Below are positions 8,163 to 16,651 of a stretch of 64,000 nt of DNA, piece by piece. The notes beneath the pieces are model-generated. The model ran no database searches and was not told where the DNA came from. It saw nothing but the letters and a program-made list of their open reading frames with translations. Where the stretch lies: positions 2,170,001-2,234,000 of the forward strand of contig NZ_LT629781.1 in NCBI RefSeq assembly GCF_900105685.1, given 5' to 3'. The DNA comes from Verrucomicrobium sp. GAS474 (GTDB lineage: Bacteria; Verrucomicrobiota; Verrucomicrobiia; Methylacidiphilales; GAS474). A program made the position numbers and the translations under genes. Numbering within the stretch: the first letter of the stretch is position 1; each line of letters opens with the position of its first letter.

Positions 8163-9812
8163 ATGATCGGGGCGGTGATTTTTCCTTTTCTCCCCCTTCT
8201 CCCCCCCCTGCTGCCGCTTTTGCTCTCGGCGGCGGCGAGCGGCCTGCTGATGGTCGCCCTGTTCCCCCCCTGGGACCAGACGTGGCTGGCCTGGCTGGCG
8301 CTCTGGCCGGTGTTGCTGGGGGTCCATTTTGACTCGGGCCGGGACAAGGCGGGGCGGGAAGCCGGGGCGGTCTGGAGCGATCGCCGCCTCTGGACGGCGG
8401 GCTATGCGATGGGGTTCCTTTTTTTCGCCGGGACGCTCTGGTGGATCGGCCTGGTGACGGCGGCGGGGACGTTCCTCCTCGTCGCCTACATGGCGCTCTA
8501 TCCGGCGCTGTGGCTGGTCTGGGCGCGGTGGCGGTGGGAGGCCGAGGGGGGCGAGCTGACCTCGGCGGGGAACCTCGCGGTGGCGGCGGAGCTGGCTTCG
8601 GTCTGGACGGTGGGGGAGTGGCTGCGGGGGTGGCTCTTCACCGGCTTCGGCTGGAACGACCTGGGGGTGGCGCTCCATCGCAATCTGCCGCTGATGCAGG
8701 GGGCGCGGTGGGGCGGGGTGCTGCTGCTGACGTGGCTCGTCGTGTTCGTCAACGTGGTCGGGGTCCGCTCGGCGCTTCGCTTCGTCCGCGAGGCGCGGGG
8801 GCGGCAGAAGGTCCGGCCCCATTGGGACTTCGGCGTCGCGATGCTGGCGGTGGCGGTCCTGTTCTCGGCCGGGATGAGCCACCTCCTCCATGCGGGCCGG
8901 GAAGGCGGAGAACGGCGAACGCTCCGGTTCGCCGCGATCCAGCCCGACATCCCGCAATCGGAGGACGATCCCTTCCCCCCGGAAAAGGCGATCCGACGCC
9001 AGCTCGATCTCACCGAGCAGGCCGCCCTCTTCAAGCCCGATCTCGTCCTCTGGCCGGAGGCTCCCGTCGGGGTCTCGGCGCGGCTCAATCCCTCCTACCG
9101 GCGCGGCCTCGACGGGCTCGTCTCGTGGATGCCGTTCACCCTCCTCATCGGCTCCCTCGACTACCATGACGACCTCCTTTACAACGCGGCGATGCTCTTC
9201 TCCCCCGCCCGTCCCGACGGGGAGGCCCCGCAGGTTTATTGGAAGAACCATCTCGTCCCCTTCGGCGAATATGCGCCGTGGGCCGACCGGCTCCCGTTCA
9301 TGCGTCGGCTGGTTCCCTTCGTCCTCGATTTCTCCCCGGGGAGGGATTCGGGGCTTGTGACGATGCGGAAGCGGGAGGCGGGCGAGGAACCGATCAAGCT
9401 GGCCCCGCTGATCTGCTTCGAGGATTCGCTTCCGCTCTACGGGCGGCACGTCGCGCGGCTCCATCCCGATCTCGACGTGCTGGTCAACATCACGAACGAC
9501 GGCTGGTTCCGCACCTCGCCCGGCAGCGCGATGCACTTCGCCAACGCCGTCTTCCGCGCCGTCGAGCTCGACCGGCCCCTGCTCCGGTGCGGGAACAACG
9601 GCGTGACGGCGGCGGTCGAGCAGACGGGCCGGGTCGCCGCGACCTTCGCGGGGAACGGCGCGGGCGTCCTGGCGGGGGAGCTGGCGTGGCGTCCCGGCGG
9701 GGTGACGCCCTACGTCCGGTACGGCGATTGGATCGTCGGCCTCTCCCTCGCGCTGATCGCCCTTCGATTGGCTGCGGCGCGACTGCGCCGGGGACGGGTG
9801 ATCCGGCTTTAG
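8163..9812 (+). CDS. lnt: Apolipoprotein N-acyltransferase
   Basis: 549 aa. It transfers the third acyl chain to the N-terminal cysteine of lipoproteins in the inner membrane, the last step of lipoprotein maturation in Gram-negatives. There is a hydrophobic N-terminal half with about six to eight membrane helices, then a nitrilase-type periplasmic domain from about residue 245 to 515. The catalytic triad is visible: Glu299 (LWPEAP), Lys361 (YWKNHLVPFGEY) and Cys418 (LICFEDS). A final helix lies near 520-537. ATG 8163 is chosen for its ribosome site (GGAGGG directly upstream) and because the membrane helices follow. It is divergent from the SDR gene and convergent with hpt 13 bp away. Confidence 0.93.
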   Translation: MIGAVIFPFLPLLPPLLPLLLSAAASGLLMVALFPPWDQTWLAWLALWPVLLGVHFDSGRDKAGREAGAVWSDRRLWTAGYAMGFLFFAGTLWWIGLVTAAGTFLLVAYMALYPALWLVWARWRWEAEGGELTSAGNLAVAAELASVWTVGEWLRGWLFTGFGWNDLGVALHRNLPLMQGARWGGVLLLTWLVVFVNVVGVRSALRFVREARGRQKVRPHWDFGVAMLAVAVLFSAGMSHLLHAGREGGERRTLRFAAIQPDIPQSEDDPFPPEKAIRRQLDLTEQAALFKPDLVLWPEAPVGVSARLNPSYRRGLDGLVSWMPFTLLIGSLDYHDDLLYNAAMLFSPARPDGEAPQVYWKNHLVPFGEYAPWADRLPFMRRLVPFVLDFSPGRDSGLVTMRKREAGEEPIKLAPLICFEDSLPLYGRHVARLHPDLDVLVNITNDGWFRTSPGSAMHFANAVFRAVELDRPLLRCGNNGVTAAVEQTGRVAATFAGNGAGVLAGELAWRPGGVTPYVRYGDWIVGLSLALIALRLAAARLRRGRVIRL

Positions 9813-9825
9813 GGACGATCTTGGT

Positions 9826-10353
9826 TTATGGCTTGAAGAGGCGGATCGACTTCAGGCTGCGATATTGCCCGTTGTAATCGAGGCCGTAGCCGACGACGAA
9901 TTCGTTCCCGATCCCGAACCCGCTCCACTTCGGACGGATGGCGACGGTCCGCTTCCGTTTCTTGTTCAGCAGGACGCAGATCTCGATCTGCTCCGCGCCG
10001 AGTTTCCGCAGGTGGGCGGAGACGGCGTGGAGCGTCAGGCCGGTGTCGAGGATGTCGTCGAGGAGGAGGACCTGCTTCCTCCGGAAATCGCCCTTGCACT
10101 GGTCGAGGCCGTGGAGTTTCCCCTTCGACGCGGTCCCCTCGTAGCTGGAGACGCGCCAGCACTCGACGCCGGTCTCCGGCGGGAGCCGCCGCAGGAGGTC
10201 GACGAGGAAGAAGAGGCTCCCGTTGAGGAGGGCGACGATGACGAGCGGCTTGCCCCGGTAGTGGGAGGTGATCGCGTCGGCGAGCGCGGCGACCCGCTTT
10301 TGCAGGACGGCGGAAGAGAGGAGGGTCTTGCCGAGGGGAGAGGGCTTTTTCAT
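9826..10353 (-). CDS. hpt: Hypoxanthine phosphoribosyltransferase
   Basis: 175 aa, normal for bacterial HPRT. It salvages hypoxanthine or guanine with PRPP to IMP or GMP. The PRPP loop VLLLDDILDTGLTLHAV is intact, the PPi loop region is VIVALLNGSLFFLVDL, and SSYEGTASKGKL corresponds to the flexible catalytic loop. Near the C-terminus, FVVGYGLDYNGQYRSL is the base-binding segment. ATG 10353 overlaps the stop of the upstream membrane-protein gene by four bases (ATGA), which implies translational coupling. A longer open frame upstream is only a shadow of that gene. Confidence 0.95.
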   Translation of the reverse strand: MKKPSPLGKTLLSSAVLQKRVAALADAITSHYRGKPLVIVALLNGSLFFLVDLLRRLPPETGVECWRVSSYEGTASKGKLHGLDQCKGDFRRKQVLLLDDILDTGLTLHAVSAHLRKLGAEQIEICVLLNKKRKRTVAIRPKWSGFGIGNEFVVGYGLDYNGQYRSLKSIRLFKP

Positions 10354-11888
10354 GGGCTGCCGGAAGGGGGCGCGTTGAGCGTCGTCGCGGGGAAGTAGGA
10401 GGCGGGGGACGATTTCTTCCAGATCGCGCCGTGGAGGGCTTTCCGTTCCGCCGGGGTGGTGAAGCGGTAATCGTAGGAGAGGGCGCGGATGTAGCGGGGC
10501 GGGGTCGTCCCGTAGGGGGAGGAGGAGAAGAGGTGGACGACGTCGGGGGAGCCCTGGAGGAGGCGGGCGAGGAGGTTTGAGAACCACGGCGTCCGGTCCC
10601 CGGTGCTGAGGGCGGCGAACCACATCTGCCAGTCGAGGCGGGGCTGGAAGGGGGCGATCCAGCCGGGCTTGGCACGGTCGGTGAGATCGGGCTTGTAGCG
10701 GAAGCGGTAGGGCCGCCAGTGGGTGCCGTCGAGGCTTCCCTCGATCTCGATCTCGGTGCGGCTCTTCGTCATCACGGAGAAGAGGCCATAGTTGTTCGCG
10801 ACCCGCCAGGGAGTGAGCCACGTGTCGGCGACGCGGAGGACGGGGACGGTCGAGATCTCGACGCCGCTGATCTGGCCGAGAGTGACGACGACGCTCCAGA
10901 AGAGGAGGAAGCCGCCGACGGCGTAGGTGACGAGGCGGCGGCCCTCCGAGGGGGCGACGAGGCGGACGGGCCGGAGGAGGTTCCCCTCCCGGAAGCCGGG
11001 GAAGAGGCCGGAGAGGGGGAGGAAGCAGCGGTCGTCGAGGAGGAGCGCGGCGAGGGTGAGGGTGAGGCCGTTGAGGAAGGCGAAGTTCCCGGTGAGGATC
11101 AGGAGGAGCTGGAGAAGGGCGATGCCGCAGAAGGCGATCCGGCGGAGCCGGTTCCCGCCGAAGATGAAGCAGGGGAGGACGAGCTCGACGACGATGACGA
11201 GGGTGAAGGCGAGGTAGTTCACCCACATCGGCGCGTGGGCCAGGTGCCAGGCGAGGGGGGAGGGGAGGGGCTGCGTGGCCCAGTGCCAGGAGACCGCGTC
11301 GAAGGCCGGGGCGTGCCAGGCGGGATCGGGTCCGGCGAACTTCGCGAGGCCGTTCAGGAGGAGGAATCGGAAGAGGAGCCAGCGGAGCAGGAGGAGGGGG
11401 AAGCGGGAGGGGAGCTCCGGCAGGGTGAAGAGGCGGGGAACCAGCCGCCACGGGGCAAGGAAGAGGGAGAGGAGCCCCGTCTCCAGCAGGAGGGAATCCC
11501 ATTGGAAGTTGAAGAAATCCTGCCCGACGGAGACGACGGAGAGGTAGAGCGCCCACAGGAGGGCGAGGCAGGGGCCGGGGGCGATGTCGAGGAAGAGGAG
11601 GAGGCTGAGCCCCGTCCCGACCCCGAGGGCGGCGAGGAGGGCGCCGTTCCCCGCCCCGATCCAGAAGAGCGAGGGGGCGGCGAGGAAGGTGTTCAGCCCC
11701 GTGCCGAGGGAGCCGGCGAGGAGGGAGAGGTATTCCCCCGCCGGGAGAATCCCCTGCGGGCCGACGAGGCCGGCGATCTGCGGGATCAGCGAGGCGAAGG
11801 CGGCGAAGTAGACGAGGGCCATCCCCCGGAGGAAGATCCAGACGCCGATGCGCGGGCTTGACTCGATGGAGGGAACTTCGACGCGCAC
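10350..11888 (-). CDS. Lipase maturation factor (LMF)-family membrane protein
   Basis: 512 aa. Many hydrophobic segments occur between residues 17 and 345, with the family landmarks FFNFQWDSLLLETGLLSLFLAPW (near residues 120-145), LRWLLFRFLLLNGLAKF (near 168-185) and WATQPLPSPLAWHLAHAP. The C-terminal soluble part contains YGLFSVMTKSRTEIEIEGS and RYRFRYKPDL-type sequence, as in eukaryotic LMF1/LMF2, which help lipases fold in the ER. The bacterial homologues have no established role. It lies between a peroxiredoxin and hpt genes in one transcript (36-bp gap upstream, 4-bp overlap downstream). Confidence 0.85.
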   Translation of the reverse strand: MRVEVPSIESSPRIGVWIFLRGMALVYFAAFASLIPQIAGLVGPQGILPAGEYLSLLAGSLGTGLNTFLAAPSLFWIGAGNGALLAALGVGTGLSLLLFLDIAPGPCLALLWALYLSVVSVGQDFFNFQWDSLLLETGLLSLFLAPWRLVPRLFTLPELPSRFPLLLLRWLLFRFLLLNGLAKFAGPDPAWHAPAFDAVSWHWATQPLPSPLAWHLAHAPMWVNYLAFTLVIVVELVLPCFIFGGNRLRRIAFCGIALLQLLLILTGNFAFLNGLTLTLAALLLDDRCFLPLSGLFPGFREGNLLRPVRLVAPSEGRRLVTYAVGGFLLFWSVVVTLGQISGVEISTVPVLRVADTWLTPWRVANNYGLFSVMTKSRTEIEIEGSLDGTHWRPYRFRYKPDLTDRAKPGWIAPFQPRLDWQMWFAALSTGDRTPWFSNLLARLLQGSPDVVHLFSSSPYGTTPPRYIRALSYDYRFTTPAERKALHGAIWKKSSPASYFPATTLNAPPSGSP

Positions 11889-11924
11889 GGACGGTTTCTC
11901 GTGATCCGGATGGAGGGGCCGATC

Positions 11925-12419
11925 CTATTTCGGGTTCGGCAGGTTCGGGAGAACCCGGAGGAGTTCGTCGGCCTGGTGGCTGACGCGGGAGTGGAGGTCC
12001 CGCCAGACGATCATGCCGTCCCGGATGAGGAAGCTCTGGCGGAGGGAGAAGCCGAAGACGATCTCGACGCCGAAGGCCCGGATGATCTTCCCCTCGGGAT
12101 CGGAGAGGAGGAGGTAGGGGAGCTTCTTCGCGGTGTGGAACCCCTTCTGCGCCTCGACCTTGTCCTTGCTGACGCCGATGACCCGGATACCGGCCTGGAC
12201 GAGGCGGGCGTGGCTGTCGCGGAGGTCGCAGGCCTGGAGGGTGCAGCCGGGGGTTCCCGCCTTCGGGAAGAAATAGAGGTAGGTGAGGCCGCTCTGGGTC
12301 TGCTCCGCGAGGTCGACCTTGTTGCCTTCCTGGTCGAGGGCCGAAAGAGGGGGGACTTTGGAGCCCACCTGAAGGGCGTTCTGGCTCCGGCGGAAGCCGA
12401 AGGCTTTGAAGAATGACAT
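11925..12419 (-). CDS. bcp: Peroxiredoxin, BCP/PrxQ type
   Basis: 164 aa. It is a thiol peroxidase reducing H2O2 and organic hydroperoxides with thioredoxin. The motif KAGTPGCTLQACDLRD holds the peroxidatic Cys59 and, five residues on, Cys64 in the place of the resolving cysteine of E. coli BCP (atypical 2-Cys arrangement). IRVIGVSKDKVEAQKGFHTA and LPYLLLSDPEGKI are further family blocks. ATG 12419 gives a normal length; the frame is open upstream only as a shadow of the opposite-strand oxidase gene. It is the first gene of the set with LMF and hpt, and divergent from the FAD oxidase. Confidence 0.93.
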   Translation of the reverse strand: MSFFKAFGFRRSQNALQVGSKVPPLSALDQEGNKVDLAEQTQSGLTYLYFFPKAGTPGCTLQACDLRDSHARLVQAGIRVIGVSKDKVEAQKGFHTAKKLPYLLLSDPEGKIIRAFGVEIVFGFSLRQSFLIRDGMIVWRDLHSRVSHQADELLRVLPNLPNPK

Positions 12420-12494
12420 GGGGGCGATGATGGAGAGGGTGCCGGGAAAGGGCAAGGCTTGATGGCAGGCCGAAGCGGCCTTAGATTCAATGCA

Positions 12495-13871
12495 ATGAAG
12501 ATTCCGGCCCGGTGGACGAACGATTTGGCGAAACTCCTTCCCAAGGGACGCGTGGCCCTCGACGCGGCGACGCTGCAGGCCCACGCGGGCGACGCGTGGT
12601 TCGCGGCCCGGCTGCCCGAGGCGGTCGTCTTCGCCCAATCGACGGCGGAGGTCTCGAAGGTCCTCGCCTTCGCCTCGAAGCGGGGCGTGCCGGTGACGGC
12701 GCGCGGGGCCGGGCGCGGCTACGTCGGCGGCTGCGTGCCGCAGAGGGGGGGCATTGCGCTCTCGCTGGCCCGGATGACGAAGGTGCTGGAGTTGAACACG
12801 GGCGACGGCGTGGCGCGGGTCCAGCCCGGCGTGATCACGGCGAAGCTCCAGGAAGCGGTGCGGGAGAAGGGGTGGTTCTACCCGCCCGATCCGGCGAGCC
12901 GGGCCGAGTCGTCCCTCGGCGGCAACGTCAGTACGAACGCGGGCGGGCCGCGCTGCCTGAAGTACGGCGTGACGCGCAATTACGTCCTCGGACTCGAGGT
13001 GGTGCTGGCCGACGGCACGGTCGCCCGGATCGGCGGGCGGACGCAGAAGAACAAGACCGGCTTCGACCTCGTCGGCCTCTTCGTCGGTGCCGAGGGGACC
13101 CTCGGCGTGGTGACGGAGATCACGCTGCGGCTGATCCCCCATCCCCAATCGAAGGCGGGCTTCAGCGCGATGTTTCCGACGCCCGAGGCGGCGGCGGCGG
13201 CGGTACAGGGGATCTTCGCGGCGGGCTTCCTCCCCTCCGCGATGGAGATGGCCGACACCTTCACGCTGAAGTCGGCCCGGGAACACATCGGCGCCGACAA
13301 GGTGCCGCCGGGCGCGGCCCAGATCCTCGTCGAGATCGACGGGCGGGCTGCGGGCCTCCACGGGGAATTGGCCGAGGTCGTCGCCGTCGCTCAGGCGTGC
13401 GGGGCGGAGCACCTCATCCTGGCGGAGGACGAGGCGGGGTGCGAGCGGCTGTGGGAGATGCGCCGCCAGTATTCGGCCTCGCTGAAGGCGAGCGGCCTCA
13501 CGAAGCTCAACGAGGACATCGTCGTCCCCCGGAGCCACCTCGTCGACCTCTTCCGCTTCGCCGCGAAGCTGAAGAAGCAGACCGGGATGGAGGTCGCCTG
13601 CTTCGGCCACGCCGGGGACGGGAACATCCATGTGAACATCATGCTCGATCCCAAGGTGAAGGACGCCCACAAGAAGGCCGACAAGGGGCTCGACGCCCTC
13701 TTCAAGCAGGTCCTGGCCTGGGGCGGCGCGATCACCGGGGAGCACGGCATTGGCCTCGCGAAGCTGCCGTGGTGGAAGGAGGCGACCTCGAAGGAGGTGC
13801 GCGAGATCCATCGCCGGATCAAGGCGGGCCTCGATCCGAAGGGGCTTCTCAACCCGGGGAAGTTCGTTTAG
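12495..13871 (+). CDS. FAD-linked oxidase, GlcD/D-lactate dehydrogenase family
   Basis: About 458 aa. The FAD_binding_4 (PCMH-type) domain occupies roughly residues 35-215: VTARGAGRGYVGGCV, IALSLARMTKVLEL, VQPGVITAKLQEA and the FAD-binding SSLGGNVSTNAGG. The C-terminal FAD-oxidase domain (220-458) holds the characteristic CFGHAGDGNIHVNI and ITGEHGIGLAKLPWW (His ligands of the active site). These enzymes oxidise 2-hydroxy acids such as glycolate or D-lactate to keto acids; the substrate cannot be fixed from sequence. ATG 12495 is preferred to an in-frame ATG at 12459 because homologues begin close to this point; neither has a clear ribosome site. Confidence 0.9.
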   Translation: MKIPARWTNDLAKLLPKGRVALDAATLQAHAGDAWFAARLPEAVVFAQSTAEVSKVLAFASKRGVPVTARGAGRGYVGGCVPQRGGIALSLARMTKVLELNTGDGVARVQPGVITAKLQEAVREKGWFYPPDPASRAESSLGGNVSTNAGGPRCLKYGVTRNYVLGLEVVLADGTVARIGGRTQKNKTGFDLVGLFVGAEGTLGVVTEITLRLIPHPQSKAGFSAMFPTPEAAAAAVQGIFAAGFLPSAMEMADTFTLKSAREHIGADKVPPGAAQILVEIDGRAAGLHGELAEVVAVAQACGAEHLILAEDEAGCERLWEMRRQYSASLKASGLTKLNEDIVVPRSHLVDLFRFAAKLKKQTGMEVACFGHAGDGNIHVNIMLDPKVKDAHKKADKGLDALFKQVLAWGGAITGEHGIGLAKLPWWKEATSKEVREIHRRIKAGLDPKGLLNPGKFV

Positions 13872-13887
13872 TTTCGATCTCCCCCTG

Positions 13888-14427
13888 ATGAACGAGGACA
13901 GCTTCCAATTCGCCGTCGAGAATACCCGCCTCGTCCTGCCGCCGCAGCGGCGGCTCGAGACCTTCGGGACGACGATGGTGAATTACTACCTCGTCACCGA
14001 GGGGATGGACAATGTCGCCCTCTCCCACGTCCGCGAGGGGCGGATCGAGGCGGAGAAGCCGCAGATCCTTTCCCCCCACCATTTCTCGAAGCTCCTCGTC
14101 GAGGGCTTCGGCGAGAAGGCCGAGGCCTACGCCGCCTTCATCAGCGAGAACGCCCACCGCTTCGCCTTCCTGCGGCACGGCTTCCGGTTTCGGAAGAACG
14201 AGATCCGTTCCTACGAGGTCCACGAGCCGCTGGAGACCGTCCTCGGGCGGGTCCGCGACGAGGTGAAGGCGAAGGACGACGCCATGTCGGCCGTCGTCGC
14301 CGGGGTCGAGGACGGCTGGGAAGTCTGCCTCCTCAAGTTCATGATCGACCTCATCCACACCTCCGCGCCGTGGCAGATGGAGGAGATGCGCCGTCGGGGA
14401 TTCCTCGGCGAGGGTGGCCAGCAGTAA
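13888..14427 (+). CDS. Hypothetical protein (179 aa)
   Basis: 179 aa, unrecognised. ATG 13888 lies 17 bp after the FAD-oxidase stop, so cotranscription is likely. The protein appears soluble, with an N-terminal beta-rich part (FGTTMVNYYLVTEGM) and a helical C-terminal half that ends LLKFMIDLIHTSAPWQMEEMRRRGF. No catalytic motif, metal ligand set or signal peptide is evident. The sequence reads like a conserved cytosolic protein rather than noise: codon use is GC3-rich and the composition balanced. Repeat copy 2 follows directly. Confidence 0.75.
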   Translation: MNEDSFQFAVENTRLVLPPQRRLETFGTTMVNYYLVTEGMDNVALSHVREGRIEAEKPQILSPHHFSKLLVEGFGEKAEAYAAFISENAHRFAFLRHGFRFRKNEIRSYEVHEPLETVLGRVRDEVKAKDDAMSAVVAGVEDGWEVCLLKFMIDLIHTSAPWQMEEMRRRGFLGEGGQQ

Positions 14428-14464
14428 AGAACAGCCACTTTGGTTCCGCCGGCACTCGGACGCA

Positions 14465-14687
14465 TAGTTCCTCCCAAGCGGACAAGGGAATCAGTGGACG
14501 TACTCTAACCGAAGCGGACGGCCTAATGCGGTGCCGCTCCGAACAGTTCAGGCCTATCTGACGGGGAGGTCCAGGAGGGGCAAAGCCCCTCTTGCGTCTT
14601 AAAACACGTGCGGATCGCCTCCACCTGTACAGGGTCTATACCCGGTCCCGAAGGAGCACCCACCGCTCTCTTCGCGAGCCCTTTCCC
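14465..14687 (+). repeat. Intergenic repeat, subtype A, copy 2
   Basis: This element is colinear with copy 1: TAGTTCCTCCCAAGCGGACA at the left end, GGCCTAATGCGG, ACAGTTCAGGCCTATC, the hairpin GAGGGGC-AAA-GCCCCTC at 14575-14591 (loop changed from GAA to AAA with the stem intact), an 18-nt spacer, the conserved block at 14610-14635 and CCCGAAGGAGCA. In this copy the palindrome is CCTGTACAGG, one base more symmetric than in the other three. It fills the gap between a plus-strand gene and the convergent L,D-transpeptidase gene, exactly as copy 1 does at folD. Confidence 0.85.
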
Positions 14688-15431
14688 CTAGCGCAGCGGC
14701 GGCAGCCCCCACGCCTCGTGCTTGGCCTGATACTCGGGCAACGGCAATTCGGCCACGAGCGGCTTCTTCTTCGGGTCGAGCCACAGGATCAGCTCCTCGA
14801 TCGCTTCCTTCGGCATGACGGTGCAACCGGCCGAGCGGCGGACGGGGCTCCGCTGGATGTGGAAGAAGATGGCGCTTCCGGCGTCGGGGACGGAGTCGGG
14901 ATAATTATGCTCGATGAGGACCATCCAGAAATGGGCGGGGGTATCGGGCTTCATCACTTCCTTTTCCCACCACGGCGGCGGCGTTGCGCCCTCGGGGAGG
15001 ACGTAGAGGTGATTGTACTTCGCGCCGTCGGGGAGGTCGGAATGGCCGATCCAGGCGGTCCGGTCGGTCTTGCGGACGTAGTCGGAGCGGGTGCCGGGGA
15101 GCGGTTCCGGGGCATCGCCGAGGACCATGCCGAGGCGGAAGAGCCCGGCGGGGGTCTTTTCGTCGCCCTCGCGCTTTTGCTCCCCCGGTTGTGCCGGGTG
15201 GAGGCCGCGGCCCCACGCCATCCCGCCTTTGCCGAGGAGGACGGGGACCGGCTCCCCGACCGGCTGCCACGGGCCCTTGCCGGCCCGCTCGAACCGGCGG
15301 AGGGTGCCGTCGGAGGCGGCCTGGGAAGGGGAGAGGACGACGACGAGCTGCTCGGAACCGTCGGTGAGGGTCGATGCCGCCAGCGGGAGGGAGGAGAGAA
15401 GAAGGATCAGCCCGGAGAGAAAATATCCCAT
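14688..15431 (-). CDS. L,D-transpeptidase (YkuD family), exported
   Basis: 247 aa. The N-terminal signal peptide (GYFLSGLILLLSSLPLAAS) is followed by a YkuD catalytic domain. The signature HIQRSPVRRSAGCTVM contains His191 and the nucleophile Cys203 in the context SAGC, with the conserved Arg nearby. Such enzymes make 3-3 cross-links in peptidoglycan or attach lipoproteins to it, in the periplasm. PAGLFRLG before the catalytic block is the usual 'TP.G.F' family motif. It is last in a minus-strand series after msrB, msrA and a cyclic-nucleotide-binding gene, with a 51-bp gap. Repeat copy 2 lies directly after its stop codon. Confidence 0.9.
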   Translation of the reverse strand: MGYFLSGLILLLSSLPLAASTLTDGSEQLVVVLSPSQAASDGTLRRFERAGKGPWQPVGEPVPVLLGKGGMAWGRGLHPAQPGEQKREGDEKTPAGLFRLGMVLGDAPEPLPGTRSDYVRKTDRTAWIGHSDLPDGAKYNHLYVLPEGATPPPWWEKEVMKPDTPAHFWMVLIEHNYPDSVPDAGSAIFFHIQRSPVRRSAGCTVMPKEAIEELILWLDPKKKPLVAELPLPEYQAKHEAWGLPPLR

Positions 15432-15482
15432 AGATCGAGACTTATCCTAGCACACCGCAGGGGGCGGCGTACAGAGCGCAGA

Positions 15483-16055
15483 TCAGACCGCCCAGTAGGC
15501 GTAGACCTTGTGGAGCACCTGCCGGACGTCGACCGGTTCCTCGCTCGCCTTGCCCTTCCCCTTCGGGGCGGGGGTGCCGGCGGGGGGGCGGCTCTGCTTG
15601 GCCAGGAGCTTCAGGGTGCGGGAGGAGCGGTCGGCGAGGTCGATGGCGAACTGGAGGGCGATCTTCCCGGCGAGGGCGTTGCCCTTGCCCGCGACGAGCT
15701 CGAACTCGGCCTGGGTGATCTCGACGGCCTCGACGGGGGTGAGGGCGGTGCCGGTGGCGCTCCGCTTCTCGCCGGAGAGCATCGCCATCTCGCCGAAGAA
15801 ATGGCCTTCCACAATGGTGCCGAGCTCGAAGACCTGCCCGGCGCGGCCCTTCTTGTGGATGTTGACCTTCCCCTTGTTGACGAAGTAGCAGGAGTCGGCG
15901 ACCTGGCCCTCGATGACGATCTTGTCCCCCTTCTCGAACGTGCGGACGCGAGCCTTGGGGAAATGACGGAGCAGGTCGCTCTTGCGGAGCTTCTGGATCA
16001 GGAGGGGCCGGGACTTCACGGAAACAGAGGTTGCCACAAAGGAGACGGGAACCAA
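15483..16055 (-). CDS. Cyclic-nucleotide-binding domain protein without DNA-binding domain
   Basis: 190 aa. Residues ~30-145 form a cNMP-binding domain: KGDKIVIEGQVADSCYFVNKGKV is the first beta-roll and FFGEMAMLSGEKRSATGTAL the phosphate-binding cassette with the Glu and Arg used by cAMP-binding proteins. The C-terminal 45 residues are charged and Pro/Lys-rich and do not form a winged helix, so this is not a Crp-type transcription factor on its own. It may signal by protein contact. The gene lies 46 bp after msrA. Whether it really binds cAMP is inferred from the cassette only. Confidence 0.85.
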   Translation of the reverse strand: MVPVSFVATSVSVKSRPLLIQKLRKSDLLRHFPKARVRTFEKGDKIVIEGQVADSCYFVNKGKVNIHKKGRAGQVFELGTIVEGHFFGEMAMLSGEKRSATGTALTPVEAVEITQAEFELVAGKGNALAGKIALQFAIDLADRSSRTLKLLAKQSRPPAGTPAPKGKGKASEEPVDVRQVLHKVYAYWAV

Positions 16056-16101
16056 GCGAAAAGAGTGCCCGCGACCCGGGTAAAAACCCCTAGATTTTCA
16101 C

Positions 16102-16641
16102 TCAGACCTTCGCGAGCGGGACGGGCGGATGGGCGAGGAGCTTCTCGATCTTCGGACTGATGACGTAGGAGCAGTAGGGGGCGCGGGGATGCTTGCGGAA
16201 GTAATCCTGATGCTCGTCCTCGGCGGGATAGAAGGGGGGGAGGGGGGAGATCTCGGTGACGATGGGGCTCTCGAAGCGCGCGGCGGCGGCGGCCTTCGAG
16301 GCCTCGGCGATCCGGTGCTGTTCCTCGTTCTCGTAGAAGATGACGGAGCGGTATTGGGTCCCGGCGTCGGCACCCTGCCGGTTCAGCGTCGTCGGGTCGT
16401 GGACTTCCCAGAAGATGTCGAGGATCTGCCCGTAGGTGAGGACGACGGGGTCGAAGGTGATCCGGGCGACCTCGGCATGGCCGCTCGCCCCGGTGCAGAC
16501 GCTCTCGTAGCTCGGGTTCGGCCGGGCGCCTCCGGCGTAGCCGCAGAGGGCGTCCTTCACCCCGGCGAAGCGGCGGTAGAAGGCCTCGGTGCACCAGAAG
16601 CAGCCCATGCCGAGGGTGGCGGTTTGGAGGGGGGTGGACAT
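16102..16641 (-). CDS. msrA: Peptide-methionine (S)-S-oxide reductase
   Basis: 179 aa. It repairs S-sulfoxides of methionine. The active-site motif GMGCFWCTEA is at residues 11-20 with nucleophile Cys14; the family block FYPAEDEHQDYF is also present. The only other cysteines lie in the body (KDALCGYAGG, VCTG, APYCSYV), where Cys near the C-terminal PYCSYVISPK could act as recycling residue. It is 10 bp downstream of msrB, so the two reductases for both sulfoxide epimers form an operon. Confidence 0.97.
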   Translation of the reverse strand: MSTPLQTATLGMGCFWCTEAFYRRFAGVKDALCGYAGGARPNPSYESVCTGASGHAEVARITFDPVVLTYGQILDIFWEVHDPTTLNRQGADAGTQYRSVIFYENEEQHRIAEASKAAAAARFESPIVTEISPLPPFYPAEDEHQDYFRKHPRAPYCSYVISPKIEKLLAHPPVPLAKV

Positions 16642-16651
16642 GGGGCGGGGA

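Noticed and set aside
7236-9536. A 766-codon minus-strand frame that would fuse the SDR protein to a long N-terminal extension
   Set aside because: The extension is antisense to lnt, which has an intact catalytic triad; the Rossmann motif begins right at ATG 8093.
15483-16055. A Crp/Fnr transcription factor
   Set aside because: The cyclic-nucleotide domain is complete but no helix-turn-helix follows; the C-terminal 45 residues are Pro/Lys-rich.
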